Positions 12,676 through 23,238 of a stretch of 34,256 bases of DNA are shown here, piece after piece. The stretch is from Chloroflexaceae bacterium (lineage in GTDB: Bacteria; Cyanobacteriota; Cyanobacteriia; Cyanobacteriales; JAAUTE01), in NCBI GenBank assembly GCA_012031815.1, contig JAAUTE010000008.1, positions 1-34,256 of the forward strand, read 5' to 3'. The translations under genes and the position numbers were made by a program. Each line of letters starts with the position of its first letter. Within the stretch, counting starts at the first letter, position 1. The notes beneath the pieces were generated by a model. It saw only the letters and a list, made by a program, of their open reading frames with translations. It was not told where the DNA came from and did not search any database.

Positions 12676-13012
12676 AAATCTCGACCCAATTTATCAAATA
12701 CAGCTACGTCGAAAAGAGCCAGATTTAGTTGCTTGGGCCATTGGCGATCCCAACACACCTCCGAAAGGGGCTTTAGATCCTGATATTTTGCTTTGGTGTG
12801 AAAAATATAACTTTATTCTCGTGACTAATAATCGAAGGTCTATGCCTATCCATCTAAGCAATCATCTGGCTCAAGGACATCACCTTCCTGGAATTTTCCA
12901 ACTCAACCCTGGCATGAGTGTCGGCGAAACTCTGGAAGAGTTAGTCCTTGCTGCTCTAGCCTCTCTAGAAGATGAGTATCGCGATCGCATTTCATATTTA
13001 CCCTTGGCGTAG
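12650..13012 (+). CDS. DUF5615-like (PIN-like) putative toxin
   Basis: KYLMDENLDPIYQIQLRRKEPDLVAWAIGD...DPDILLWCEKYNFILVTNNRRSMPIHLSNHLAQGHHLPGIF; start overlaps the DUF433 ORF by 26 nt. Confidence 0.75.
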   Translation: MPIKYLMDENLDPIYQIQLRRKEPDLVAWAIGDPNTPPKGALDPDILLWCEKYNFILVTNNRRSMPIHLSNHLAQGHHLPGIFQLNPGMSVGETLEELVLAALASLEDEYRDRISYLPLA

Positions 13013-13096
13013 TGTGGCGGTAGCAAAGAGTTGCCCGCCTGGAAAGCGGGGTGATCGGGTTCATGTTTTTCGCAGAAGATTGCTGTTGACGGCAGA

Positions 13097-15100
13097 TCAT
13101 TGCCGCTGACCTAGCAGTTTGTCCCGCAGTTGTTTGATGCGATCGCGAAATTTAGCAGCCTCTTCAAATTCGAGATTTTTGGCGGCGGTTTTCATCTGGT
13201 CTTCCAGTTGAGTAATCAGTTCTGGGATTTTCTCCAGGGGCAATTCATCGCAGTGTTCGTAAACTTGCTCCAATTGTTGGGAATTGAGGCGGCGGGAAAT
13301 ATCGAGAAAATCCAGAATGGAATTGACGGAGCGTTTGACAATGGGTTGGGGTTCAAGATTGTGCATGCGGTTGTGCGCCATTTGAATATTGCGCCGTCGT
13401 TCCGTTTCTTCAATGGCTTTAATCATGCTGTCGGTGAGATTGTCCGCGTAGAGAATGGCTTGGCCCCGCACGTGTCGCGCCGCCCGCCCAATGGTTTGAA
13501 TCAAGGATCTGGCTGCCCGCAGGAAACCTTCCTTGTCTGCATCCATGATGGCCACCAGGGAAACTTCCGGCAGATCCAAGCCTTCTCGCAATAGGTTAAC
13601 CCCGATCAGCACGTCAAACTCCCCTTCCCGCAAGCCCTGCAACAGCTCGATCCGCTGAATTGGCTGGATTTCTGAGTGGAGATAGCGCACCCGTACCGCC
13701 CGCTCCTGCATGTATTCCGTTAAATCTTCGGCCATGCGTTTGGTCAGGGTTGTCACCAACACCCGTTCTTGGCGATCCACGCGCTGGAAAATTTCGCTAA
13801 GCAGATCGTCTATCTGGCCTGCCGTTGGTCGCACAAAAATCTCCGGGTCGAGTACCCCCGTCGGTCGAATGATTTGCTCGACAATGCGATCGCCAGATTG
13901 CTCGATTTCCCAATCTCCCGGCGTGGCCGAGACAAAAATGCACTGATGGACTTTCCCCCAAAATTCATCAGCTTTGAGGGGTCGGTTGTCGGCAGCACTG
14001 GGCAAACGAAATCCGTGGTCGATTAAGATGCGCTTGCGGGATTGGTCGCCGTTGTACATGCCCCGTAGTTGGGGGACGGTGACGTGGGACTCATCGACTA
14101 CCAGCAGCCAATCCTGGGGAAAATAATCAATCAAACATTCCGGCGGTTCTCCCGGCTGGCGACCTGCGAGGTGGCGGGAATAATTTTCGACGCCGCTACA
14201 ATAGCCCACTTCCTGCAATAGATCCAGGTCGTAGCGGGTGCGCTGGGAAAGTCGCTGGGCTTCGAGGAGTTTGTTTTCCTGCTCCAGTTTTGCCACCTGT
14301 TGCTCTAGTTCGGCGCGGATATTGATGATGGCCTGTTCGAGTTGTTCTTCCGGGGTGACAAAGTGACGGGCTGGATAGATACTGATGCGCTCCAAACTTT
14401 GCAAAATTTCGCCAGTAACCGGATTGACGTAGCGCAGGGCGTCAATTTCATCCCCAAAAAACTCCACGCGAATAATGCGGTCTTCGTAGGCGGGCACGAT
14501 TTCTAGGACATCGCCCCTCACGCGAAAATTGCCCCGGCGCAGGTCGGTGTCGTTGCGGTTGTATTGCACGGAGACCAGATCTCGCAAAATCTGCCGCTGA
14601 TCCACTTCCTTACCAATTTCCAGGGGGACGGCTGCCTTCAAATATTCTGAGGGAATCCCCAAACCATAGATGCAGCTAATGGAAGCGACCACAATCACAT
14701 CTTGGCGTTCAAAGAGATTGCGCGTGGCGGAGTGGCGCAGCATGTCGATCTCTTCGTTAATCGACGCGGTTTTTTCAATATAGGTGTCGGTGACGGGGAT
14801 GTAGGCTTCTGGCTGGTAGTAATCGTAGTAGCTGATGAAGTACTCAACGGCATTTTCCGGGAAGAATTGGCGCAACTCATTGCAGAGCTGGGCGGCCAGG
14901 GTTTTGTTATGGGCAAGAACCAAGGTGGGTTTGCCGACATTGGCAATGACGGAAGCAATGGTAAAAGTTTTGCCCGTTCCCGTCGCTCCGAGGAGGGTTT
15001 GGAGGCGGTGGCCTTCTCTGAGGTAGCGGGTCAATTGGGCGATCGCCTGGGGTTGGTCGCCGGTGGGTTGAAAGGGGGCATCCAGTCGAAACTGAGCCAT
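13097..15100 (-). CDS. uvrB: Excinuclease ABC subunit UvrB
   Basis: [27 protein letters not shown]...[38 protein letters not shown]-terminal UVR motif; start placed at MAQFRL, not at the ORF's upstream ATG. Confidence 0.96.
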   Translation of the reverse strand: MAQFRLDAPFQPTGDQPQAIAQLTRYLREGHRLQTLLGATGTGKTFTIASVIANVGKPTLVLAHNKTLAAQLCNELRQFFPENAVEYFISYYDYYQPEAYIPVTDTYIEKTASINEEIDMLRHSATRNLFERQDVIVVASISCIYGLGIPSEYLKAAVPLEIGKEVDQRQILRDLVSVQYNRNDTDLRRGNFRVRGDVLEIVPAYEDRIIRVEFFGDEIDALRYVNPVTGEILQSLERISIYPARHFVTPEEQLEQAIINIRAELEQQVAKLEQENKLLEAQRLSQRTRYDLDLLQEVGYCSGVENYSRHLAGRQPGEPPECLIDYFPQDWLLVVDESHVTVPQLRGMYNGDQSRKRILIDHGFRLPSAADNRPLKADEFWGKVHQCIFVSATPGDWEIEQSGDRIVEQIIRPTGVLDPEIFVRPTAGQIDDLLSEIFQRVDRQERVLVTTLTKRMAEDLTEYMQERAVRVRYLHSEIQPIQRIELLQGLREGEFDVLIGVNLLREGLDLPEVSLVAIMDADKEGFLRAARSLIQTIGRAARHVRGQAILYADNLTDSMIKAIEETERRRNIQMAHNRMHNLEPQPIVKRSVNSILDFLDISRRLNSQQLEQVYEHCDELPLEKIPELITQLEDQMKTAAKNLEFEEAAKFRDRIKQLRDKLLGQRQ

Positions 15101-15369
15101 AGGAGTCGGAGGGGCAGGGAGTACAAGGGGTCTTCTCTCTACTTTAAGCGAGCCGCTCAAGGATTTCCTGGAACAGCGATGCACTAACCGATGGTATTGA
15201 TGGGGTGGAGATGGGGAGACAGGGAGGATTGGGGGATAGTAAGTCAAGATTCGGCTTTACTTGGTTGCAAGTTTCCCAACAACGGGAGGCAATCGCGCGC
15301 TAAACAGTGACTTTTTCTTGAGGTCAGATGTGCTTTTCACAACTGTACAAAACGCAAATTAGTACGATC

Positions 15370-15452
15370 AAAGCGTAACTAAGTATTTTTAATATCTAAA
15401 TTAGTGTGCCAAAAGCGTAGCTATATTTTTTCAAGATTTAAACTAATAATCC
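15370..15452. repeat. Two degenerate tandem copies of a 41-42 bp AT-rich unit
   Basis: AAAGCGTAACTAAGTATTTTTAATATCTAAATTAGTGTGCC followed by AAAAGCGTAGCTATATTTTTTCAAGATTTAAACTAATAATCC; partial copies on both sides. Confidence 0.5.
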
Positions 15453-15550
15453 GAAAGTGCAACCTTAACTGTGTAAAGTCTGGCCTAGCGTGGCAAAAAT
15501 ACAGCCATATCTGTTTTAATAGCAAGCTAGCGCCAGAAAATACTAAGAAT

Positions 15551-15654
15551 CCGCTAAACCCGGAAGAACGGCGCAATCTGGGAATCCAGGGCTTAATAAC
15601 GCCCACCAACACGAAGGCAGGTAGAGAACTGCCAATGGTTCCGGCGATCGCCCC
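15551..15654 (-). pseudogene. chrA remnant (about 104 bp) matching intact chrA at about 18100-18203
   Basis: Manual alignment: 95 of 104 identical; encodes GAIAGTIGSSLPAFVLVGVIKPWIPRLRRSSGFSGF versus GAIAGTIGIFLPAFVLVGIINPWVPKLRRSSWFSGF. Confidence 0.88.
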
Positions 15655-15743
15655 GTCAGAATGATGCCTGAAATGATTAGGCGATCGCAGGCAAAGAGTC
15701 ATTATGATGAGACCAAGTACCCATCGACAAACCGTCAATTTTC

Positions 15744-16136
15744 ATGGAAACGATGACTCATCGAATCGTTCTTGAACTGCCGGAATCTCTCATTCAGCGA
15801 GTAGAAGCGATCGCCATCCGGCAAAAGCAGTCTCTGGAAACGTTATTGATAGATTTGATTGACCAGGCCATTGATAATATTCCCTTAGAGTTCTTACCTG
15901 ACGAGCAAATTTTAGCTTTATGCGATCGGCAGATGGAAGCCAACGATCAGGCACAACTGAGTGAATTATTGGCACAACAGCGGGAAGGAGATCTCAGTAG
16001 TGACGAACAGCAGAAACTAGACTCTTTGATGGAAATTTATCGTCAAGGTCTAATTGAGAAAGCCAGAGCGACCCAAATAGCAGTTGAACGAAAGCTCCGT
16101 TCATCCTTGGGTTTTGACTTTACTGAAGTTCAATGA
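15744..16136 (+). CDS. Small protein with RHH-like N terminus, partner of the downstream HNH gene
   Basis: METMTHRIVLELPESLIQRVEAIAIRQKQSLETLLIDLIDQA...; ATGA overlap with the HNH gene. Confidence 0.7.
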   Translation: METMTHRIVLELPESLIQRVEAIAIRQKQSLETLLIDLIDQAIDNIPLEFLPDEQILALCDRQMEANDQAQLSELLAQQREGDLSSDEQQKLDSLMEIYRQGLIEKARATQIAVERKLRSSLGFDFTEVQ

Positions 16137-16567
16137 GCCGCCGTTTATCCCTGAGTTCTGAATTAGATAGAAAGATTAGAAGTGATGCAAAAAATCGCTG
16201 TGGTTATTGCCTAAGTCCACAGAATTTAGTGATGGCACGATTGGAGATTGAACATATTATTCCTGTGTCTAAAGGTGGTAGTAATGATGAATCTAATTTA
16301 TGGTTGGCCTGTCCACTTTGTAACGGGCATAAAGCCAGCAAAGTAAAAGCTTTTGATCCTCAAACTAAACAAATATTTCCCCTATTTAATCCTAGAAAAC
16401 AAGTGTGGTCGGAGCATTTTGAATGGTCGGAAGATGGAATCAAAATTATTGGTAAAACCCCTATTGGCAGGGCAACCGTTTCTGCATTGCATCTTAGTAA
16501 CGATCCCGATGCGTTAGAGGTCAGAAGCTATTGGGTAATGGCCGGTTGGCATCCCCCGGAAAACTAG
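16133..16567 (+). CDS. HNH endonuclease
   Basis: RCGYCLSPQNLVMARLEIEHIIPVSKGGSNDESNLWLACPLCNGHKASK: Cx2C, EHIIP, N, Cx2C HNH signature. Confidence 0.92.
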   Translation: MSRRLSLSSELDRKIRSDAKNRCGYCLSPQNLVMARLEIEHIIPVSKGGSNDESNLWLACPLCNGHKASKVKAFDPQTKQIFPLFNPRKQVWSEHFEWSEDGIKIIGKTPIGRATVSALHLSNDPDALEVRSYWVMAGWHPPEN

Positions 16568-16651
16568 CATGACGGCGATCGCCTATTTCGCTCAGGTTAC
16601 GCTCGCAAACAAAGAATCAGCTTGACCAACTCCCGATCAGCCAATTACCCA

Positions 16652-16750
16652 AACCGTTTTGGGTAACCCTAAATAGGTTTGGTGGCTAAACCAATAAGGT
16701 TTTGTCCCTAGACCAATCGGTTTCTCCCGCTAAACCCATAAGGTTTCACA
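16652..16750. repeat. Degenerate 21-22 bp tandem repeats, about four units
   Basis: ATAGGTTTGGTGGCTAAACCA / ATAAGGTTTTGTCCCTAGACCA / ATCGGTTTCTCCCGCTAAACCC / ATAAGGTTTCACA; upstream degenerate unit AACCGTTTTGGGTAACCCTAA. Confidence 0.75.
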
Positions 16751-16921
16751 GCGCGATCACAAAAGTTGCTCCCACACCGAATGATTAGCTGAGAGTTGAA
16801 ACGGGCGATCGCTGAAAAGTGGAGATTTAGTGGTAATCTGAGAATGCTTACAGTAGGTAAACTCATCGGTTAGACCTACTCCTAAGTTTTAAATTTTCTT
16901 ACATGGAGTTGAGGAAAAGTG

Positions 16922-17206
16922 ATGTCTGCACAGTTTTTGTGGAAGAAGTTCCAATTTATCATTGAAGTTCAAACTGCACTGATTAATAACGCAGTTAATT
17001 TATCGCTTGAAGCTGACGCAAAAGAACAACGACATATCTTTTCTGCAACTGGCGCGTTAATGACTATGGATGAGGCGTTTTATGCGGCAGAGAGAATCCC
17101 GGAGAATTTGAGCGCTCACGAAGCTGCACATGAATTTGTTTACTGGTATTTGGATAATCTACGCGAAACAGGAAAAACTGTACCCCATGGGCTTTCTCGT
17201 CCTTAA
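16922..17206 (+). CDS. Hypothetical small protein
   Basis: MSAQFLWKKFQFIIEVQTALINNAVNLSLEADAKEQ...; GGAG Shine-Dalgarno-like site upstream; no family recognised. Confidence 0.5.
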   Translation: MSAQFLWKKFQFIIEVQTALINNAVNLSLEADAKEQRHIFSATGALMTMDEAFYAAERIPENLSAHEAAHEFVYWYLDNLRETGKTVPHGLSRP

Positions 17207-17289
17207 TCAAGGCATTAGCAGAGTTTTGATTGTTAATTTAGTAGTTCGGTCTCTATCATAAAATTCAGCACTCATAGAATAATCGCTAG

Positions 17290-17544
17290 TTAGTAATGAT
17301 AGCGAAGCTGAGCGATGAAAACTGCGTCATTTTCAACTTTGTAAATAATTCGATGTTCATCGTTGATTCGTCTCGACCAATATCCCGATAATCCATGTTT
17401 GAGGGGTTCTGGTTTGCCAATTCTCTCAAAAGGTTGTCGCTGAATCTCTTTAATCAACGTATTAATCCGATTCAGTAGTTTGCGATCGCTGCGCTGCCAA
17501 TAGAGGTAGTCATCCCAGGCATTTTCTGAGAAGATTAACTTCAC
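17290..17544 (-). CDS. yoeB: Txe/YoeB family toxin
   Basis: MKLIFSENAWDDYLYWQRSDRKLLNRINTLIKEIQRQPFERIGKPEPLKHGLSGYWSRRINDEHRIIYKV: YoeB signature. Confidence 0.93.
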   Translation of the reverse strand: MKLIFSENAWDDYLYWQRSDRKLLNRINTLIKEIQRQPFERIGKPEPLKHGLSGYWSRRINDEHRIIYKVENDAVFIAQLRYHY

Positions 17545-17792
17545 TCAATTAACTCCTGCTCCTGCCCTCCTCCAGCCTCCAGTTCGATGACAGAATCGAT
17601 GAGCCGCTTGGCATTTTTAGGACTGCGAAGTAAATAAGCTGTCTCTTCGAGGGCTTGATAATCTTCCAATGACAGCAAGACAACCGCCTGGGAATTACTC
17701 CGAGTAATCGTAATGGGGGCATGATCGTCACATACCTTGTCCATTGTCTTTGCCAGATTGTTTCTCAGGGCTGTGTAAGTGATAGTGTCCAT
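17541..17792 (-). CDS. yefM: YefM/Phd family antitoxin
   Basis: MDTITYTALRNNLAKTMDKVCDDHAPITITRSNSQAVVLLSLEDYQALEETAYLLRSPKNAKRL; 4-nt overlap with the toxin. Confidence 0.93.
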   Translation of the reverse strand: MDTITYTALRNNLAKTMDKVCDDHAPITITRSNSQAVVLLSLEDYQALEETAYLLRSPKNAKRLIDSVIELEAGGGQEQELIE

Positions 17793-17889
17793 AACCCCTC
17801 CAGAACCGTACAGGTACTTATAATTTTACGTTCAGGACGCGAAGGCCATCTTGTCCGTTAATTTGGCGATCGCTGCTTTGAAAGTAACT

Positions 17890-19112
17890 TTATGCCAACA
17901 AATTGAGCCACTGCGCCAAAAAGCCGACAATTGCGCCCGCCAAAACGATCCAAGCTGAATTAATCTGCCAGCGAAACACGGCAACTACTGCCAAAATTGC
18001 TAGCAATCCGGTCAGCCAATCCGCGATCGCGCCCGGCCCAAGGTGTAGGTAACCACCGCCATTAATCCCATCGAAGCGGCATTGACGCCATCCAAAAAGC
18101 CGCTAAACCAGGAAGAACGGCGTAATTTGGGAACCCAGGGGTTAATAATGCCCACCAACACGAATGCAGGTAGAAAAATGCCAATGGTTCCGGCGATCGC
18201 CCCCAGATTTCCTGCCAGAAGATAGCCGACAAAGGTGGCCGTCGTAAAAACCGGGCCAGGGGTAAACTGACCGATGGCTACCGCATCTAGCAATTCTTGG
18301 GAGGTCAGCCAGCCGTTGCGCTCCACCAGATCCTGCTGCAAAAAAGCGAGTAACACGTAGCCGCTGCCATAGAGTACCGAGCCAATTTTCAGGAAAAAGA
18401 AAAAGACCTGCACCCAGCCTACGGACGCAGCCGTCGCTGTCGGGGGATTTCCCTGGGCGATCGCCACTGCCGGGAGTAAAAAAGCCGCCGTTCCGCCTTT
18501 CCCTAAATTTTTCACCAGCATCACCCCTAATCCGCCCAGTAACAGCAGCAGGATTTCATTGGCTCCCACAAAAAACGCCCCAATAACGGCGATCGCCGCC
18601 AGGGTTGTGGGAGGATCTTTGATGGCTTTTTTGCCTAATTTCCAGAGCGCTTGCAGAATAATGGCGATAATCACGGGTTTAATGCCGTAGAGCAGCCAAT
18701 TCACTTCAGGAACCTGCTGATAGCGCACATAAACCGCCGCCAGAATCCATACCAGGGTCATGGCAGGTAAAATAAAGCAAGTTCCCGCAATCACTAAGCC
18801 GCGCCAGCCCCCGCGTTCGTAGCCTAAATGAATCGCTAATTCCGTAGAATTCGGCCCTGGAATTAGGCTAGTCACTCCAATCAAGTCCAGCAGCTTTTCC
18901 CGACTCAGCCAGCGACGGCGCTTGACCGCTTCCTCATCCATCATGGCAATGTGAGCCGCCGGGCCGCCAAAGGCAACGGTTCCCAAGCGCAAAAATACCA
19001 CAGCCAATTCCTGGAGCCGCTGCCGTTGCTCGGTGGGTGCTAGCGCTCTGTAGGGAATCGGTTCATCAATGGGAGATTCAGGGGGTAAGTCCCCCGCTTC
19101 TGGTACTGTCAT
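17890..19112 (-). CDS. chrA: Chromate transporter ChrA, frameshift near 18034
   Basis: FLRLGTVAFGGPAAHIAMMDEEAVKRRRWL...GLTSLIPGPNSTELAIHLGYERGG-type motifs; C-terminus continues in another frame as GAIADWLTGLLAILAVVAVFRWQINSAWIVLAGAIVGFLAQWLNLLA. Confidence 0.9.
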
Positions 19113-19228
19113 GGCTTAAACTTCCAAATTTAAGGGGGTCTCTAGATTGCGATCGCCATCCGCCTAACAGGTTAGCCTGAACCAGGTGCAAAGATGGTAA
19201 AAATGAATCGGCTCTCACCAACACCTAT

Positions 19229-19869
19229 GGATACTACCGCTCTCATTTCACCGCCTTTCTCCCCCCCCAGACTTCACCACTGCGCCCCTCATCTTAGGGA
19301 TTCTCGCTTCCGGGCAAGGGAGCAATTTTGCAGCGATCGCCACAGCCATTGCCACGGGCCAGCTCAATGCCCAGATTGCCGTTGCCATTTATAATCGCCC
19401 TGAAGCGCAAATCAAGCAAAAAGCCGAAGCTTGTCAGGTTCCAGCGGTGTTTATCGACCATCGCGCCTACGATACTCGCCCAGCTTGCGATCGGGCCATT
19501 GTTGAGGTCTTACAACGGTATAGAGTTGAACTCGTCGTTATGGCGGGATGGATGCGCATTGTCACCCCCGTTCTCCTGGAGACTTTTCCCCATCGCATCC
19601 TCAACATTCACCCTAGTTTGTTGCCCAGTTTTCGGGGGTTGAAGGCCATAGAACAAGCGTTAGAGGCTGGGGTTAAGATTTCCGGCTGCACGGTGCATCT
19701 GGTCAGCGAAGCAGTCGATAGCGGCCCGATTTTGCTGCAAGCAGCGGTTCCCGTCCTCCCCGACGACACCCCAGCAACTCTCCATGCCCGCATTCAAGAG
19801 CAGGAGCATCACCTGCTGCCCCAGGGCATTACCCACATGATGCAACGTTTACGCGGGAAATTGGGCTAG
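19229..19869 (+). CDS. purN: Phosphoribosylglycinamide formyltransferase PurN, frameshift near 19266
   Basis: MDTTALISPPFSPP|DFTTAPLILGILASGQGSNFAAIATAI...NIHPSLLPSFRGLKAIEQALEAGVKISGCTVHLV; frame restored by removing one C from an 8-C run. N-terminal boundary approximate. Confidence 0.88.
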
Positions 19870-21116
19870 GATACGGACATATTGAGCGGCCACATCTTCC
19901 CAGCGCCAATGACCAAAGCGCTCCTGAATTTGTTCAGGGGAGAGCTTACCCGGCGGCTCCAACAACACCCGCTTCATGCACGCGGCTAAAGCCCCTACGT
20001 CTCCGGGCGCAAACAACTGAACGCGATCGCCACAGCGGTATAGCTCCACCTGTTCCCGTAGCACCGGCAAATCAGAGGCAATCACGGGCTGGCCGCGGAC
20101 GATCGCCTCCGATAGGGCAAAACCAAAGCCTTCAAACCTGGAGGGAAAAACAACGCCAGCACAAGTTGCGTAGAGCTTTTCCACGACTTCCCCATCGCAG
20201 TACCCTAATCCCTCAAAGTGCTCCGCAAAAAAGTCAGGATGAGCTTGATAGAGGGCTTCGAGTCGCTCCACGTAGTCTTGATGTTCAGGGAGCTTGGACT
20301 GTTCCGGCAGGTCAAATTCGCCCCGACTCAGTTGGTCGGTGTTTCTACCCGTCAGGACGACTTTAAAGTTAAACCCAGCTTGCCACAATTGCACGCTGGC
20401 TTGAATTAAGGTGAGGTGGTCTTTATAGAGGCTGTAGGCCGAGGGGAAATAGAAAAAAGGAACATCACTGGGGTCGGCTGCGACGAGGAGGTGCTGCCGA
20501 CCCAAAAACCCTGATAGGGGAACGCTCTCGATCTTGGCGGCAAAATCCGGGAATAATGAGAGAATATCCTGGCGGTTACTTTCAGAAATAGAAAACACTA
20601 CATCCGCCTGCTCCAGCCAGTCCAAGAGGCTGCGATCGTATTCCTGCACCAGGGATTCGGGATAGGTGAGGGGAGCAAAATGCCAGAAGAGATCGTAGGA
20701 AATCATGGCTAGGGGGATCTCAAGGCGAGGCGGCACAATCCGATTGGCAATGCCGTAGAGGCAGTGGGTGGCTTGATGTTTGTCGATGAGGTGGCGTAAC
20801 AGCGCTTCGTAGCGATAATTTTCGTTATATTGGCTGAGCTGGCTGTGTAATTGCTTAAAATTAAGTTTCTTAAGGAGGGTTGCCCTTTGCTAAAAACAGC
20901 CGAAATTTTGGACTGGGGCAAGGTGGCAGGCAGCCGGGAAACTTCGTAAACCAGGGACTCACACTCAGGCAGTTGGGGACGAAAATACTCAAGTTGTTTG
21001 GGGGAGACAATGAGTATCACTCGCTCAACCTGTCGGGCCAGTTCGCTCAACAGGCAAATCAGCACGCGCTCGACTCCACCGTAGCGAGAATATTTAATGG
21101 GCACAATCAACCGCAT
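19849..21116 (-). CDS. Glycosyltransferase group 1 (GT4-like), frameshift near 20883
   Basis: C-terminal GT4 motif VFPSRFEGFGFALSEAIVRGQPVIASDLPVLREQ; the two ORFs join by one G in a GGG run (SKGATLLKKLNFKQLHSQLSQYNENYRYEALLRHLIDK). Confidence 0.85.
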
Positions 21117-21339
21117 AGGCTTAGCAACTATCGCGATCGGGTTAAACAGCTCAGCACTGCTCCGGGATGGGCAAGGGCACCAGAGTCCTCATTTTACCAC
21201 CCCCGGGTGGGGAACCTTGAGGTTTGTGGGGATCAGGAAGGGCGATCGCGAAGGTTGTCCCTGGGAATTGATTTGATCAACCCAGATCGCCATGTTATAA
21301 ATTAGAGCAACTCAAGGTTAAGGATAATTTGGGCAACAG

Positions 21340-22487
21340 ATGAGCAATAATCCTCATGATAACGGCAAAAAATCCATTGCAATTTATTGTCCAACCTTTT
21401 CGGGAGGAGGGGCAGAAGCGGTTTGCCTGTGGATTTTAGAAGCGTTGGCTGGCCACTATAATTTGACTTTATTTACGATTGTTCCCATCGATCTCGACAA
21501 GATTAATACCATGTATGGTACACAGCTTTCTCCGGAAAAAGTGACCGTCAGGTTTCATTATCCTGCCTGGGCAAAATCAGTGATTAATTGGCTGGTGGCT
21601 AATAATAATGACCGTAAAAGCTGGGCCCGCCATCTGGTACTGCGGGATGTCAAACAAAAGGCCGAGGACTTTGATCTGTGCTTTTCTGCCTATAATGCCG
21701 TCGATTTTGGTCGTCCTGGGATGCAATATCTCCATTATATCCGGGTAGTGGACGATCGCAGTCGTTTTTATACCCTTTCAGACTTTTCTGAAGCGGGAAT
21801 TAAAGACAATGTTTCGATTGTCAATTCGGAGTTTGTGGCGGAGGCGGCCCGGCAGGAATACGGGGTTGACTCCCTGGTGATCTACCCGCCGGTAGACGTG
21901 GAAGTCACGCCCTTGCCTTGGGAAAAAAAGAAAATGCCTTTATTTGTAGCGGTCGTTTAACCGATGCCAAAGCCCCCCATCGCGTGATTAACATCCTCAA
22001 AGCGGTGCGCGATCGCGGATTTCCTGTGAAGCTTTATTTAACCGGCGGCGGTGGTGGACTTTATGGCTGGAAATACCTGCGATTTCTCAAACAAATGGTG
22101 TCTAAAAACCGCGATTGGGTGAATCTCTACCAAAATTTGAGCTACCGAGATTATTTGACCTTAATGTCCCGCTGTCGCTACGGCATTCATTTCAAGCGAG
22201 AACCCTTTGGGATTTCCGTGGCCGAAATGCTCAAATCCGATGCTATTCCCTTTGTGCGCTTCAAGGGTGGCCAGCTAGAAATTGTCGGTAAACACAACCA
22301 AGATTTAATTTTTTACGATGAAGCTGAAGCCATCGAAAAAATTGTCAGCGTCCTGAGCGATCCCGTCCGACAACAGCAACTTCGCACCTCCCTCCATCAA
22401 CAAAAACCGCTGTTCACGCGGGAAAAATTTATTGGCGATATTCAAGAGATTGTTGCCCATTATTTCGCCGATCGCCCTCAAGCTTAA
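21340..22487 (+). CDS. Glycosyltransferase (ALG11-like GT4), frameshift near 21930
   Basis: SIAIYCPTFSGGGAEAVCLWILEALA; LPWEKKENAFICSGRLTDAKAPHRVI after one A is added to a 7-A run; EPFGISVAEMLKSDAIPFV. Confidence 0.85.
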
Positions 22488-22669
22488 CCTAGAGCCTGGC
22501 CCCTTGATCGCCAATTGACCCCTAAAACTTTATCGGTAAATCTGCCGTATCCCAAATCTGATCTTGGGGGAGCGTTCCCGGCTGGCTTGTCTTTCAGGGG
22601 ATAGATGTTGGGGCGGAGCAGTTTTTCTTTAATGAAAGGCGAAGCGTTAAATAGCCTTGAAATTAAACT

Positions 22670-23209
22670 ATGCATCCCATCAACATTGGCCTTAGCGAAG
22701 AACAACGCCACGGCGTTATCGATCTGCTCAACAGCGATCTGGCAGACACCTATCTACTTGTCATCAAAACCAAGAAATACCACTGGGATGTTGTTGGCCC
22801 TCAATTTCGCTCCCTCCACGAACTCTGGCAGCAACAGTATGAAATGATGACCGAAAACGTGGATGCGATCGCCGAGCGCATTCGAGCTTTGGGTGGCTAT
22901 CCTCTGGGAACGGCGGAAGGATTTATAAAATTTAGCTCCCTCAAAGAGCATCCAGGCGACCTCCCCAACGCCAACGAAATGGTCGAGCGCCTCGTCTATG
23001 ACCACGAACAAGTCGTCCGTAACCTGCGCGATCACTCCCACCAGTGCGAAGAGACGTTCAACGATCCGGCGACCCAAGATTTCATCAACGGACTTATTGA
23101 ACAGCACGAAGAAATGGCTTGGATGCTCCGTTCCTTTATTGAAGGCGAGCAAATCCAACCCAGCGGCACGATCCCAAAAGAAGCCATTAAGCCGGGAGCA
23201 GGCATGTAA
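22670..23209 (+). CDS. dps: Dps-family ferritin-like protein
   Basis: LADTYLLVIKTKKYHWDVVGPQFRSLHELWQQQYEMMTENVDAIAERIRALGGYPLG: Dps ferroxidase signature. Confidence 0.92.
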   Translation: MHPINIGLSEEQRHGVIDLLNSDLADTYLLVIKTKKYHWDVVGPQFRSLHELWQQQYEMMTENVDAIAERIRALGGYPLGTAEGFIKFSSLKEHPGDLPNANEMVERLVYDHEQVVRNLRDHSHQCEETFNDPATQDFINGLIEQHEEMAWMLRSFIEGEQIQPSGTIPKEAIKPGAGM

Positions 23210-23238
23210 TTGGGGACACTTAGGTAGGAGCAATCAGA

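Noticed and set aside
15421-15738. 105-aa minus-strand ORF as a real gene
   Set aside because: Its only recognisable part is the chrA remnant; flanks do not look coding.
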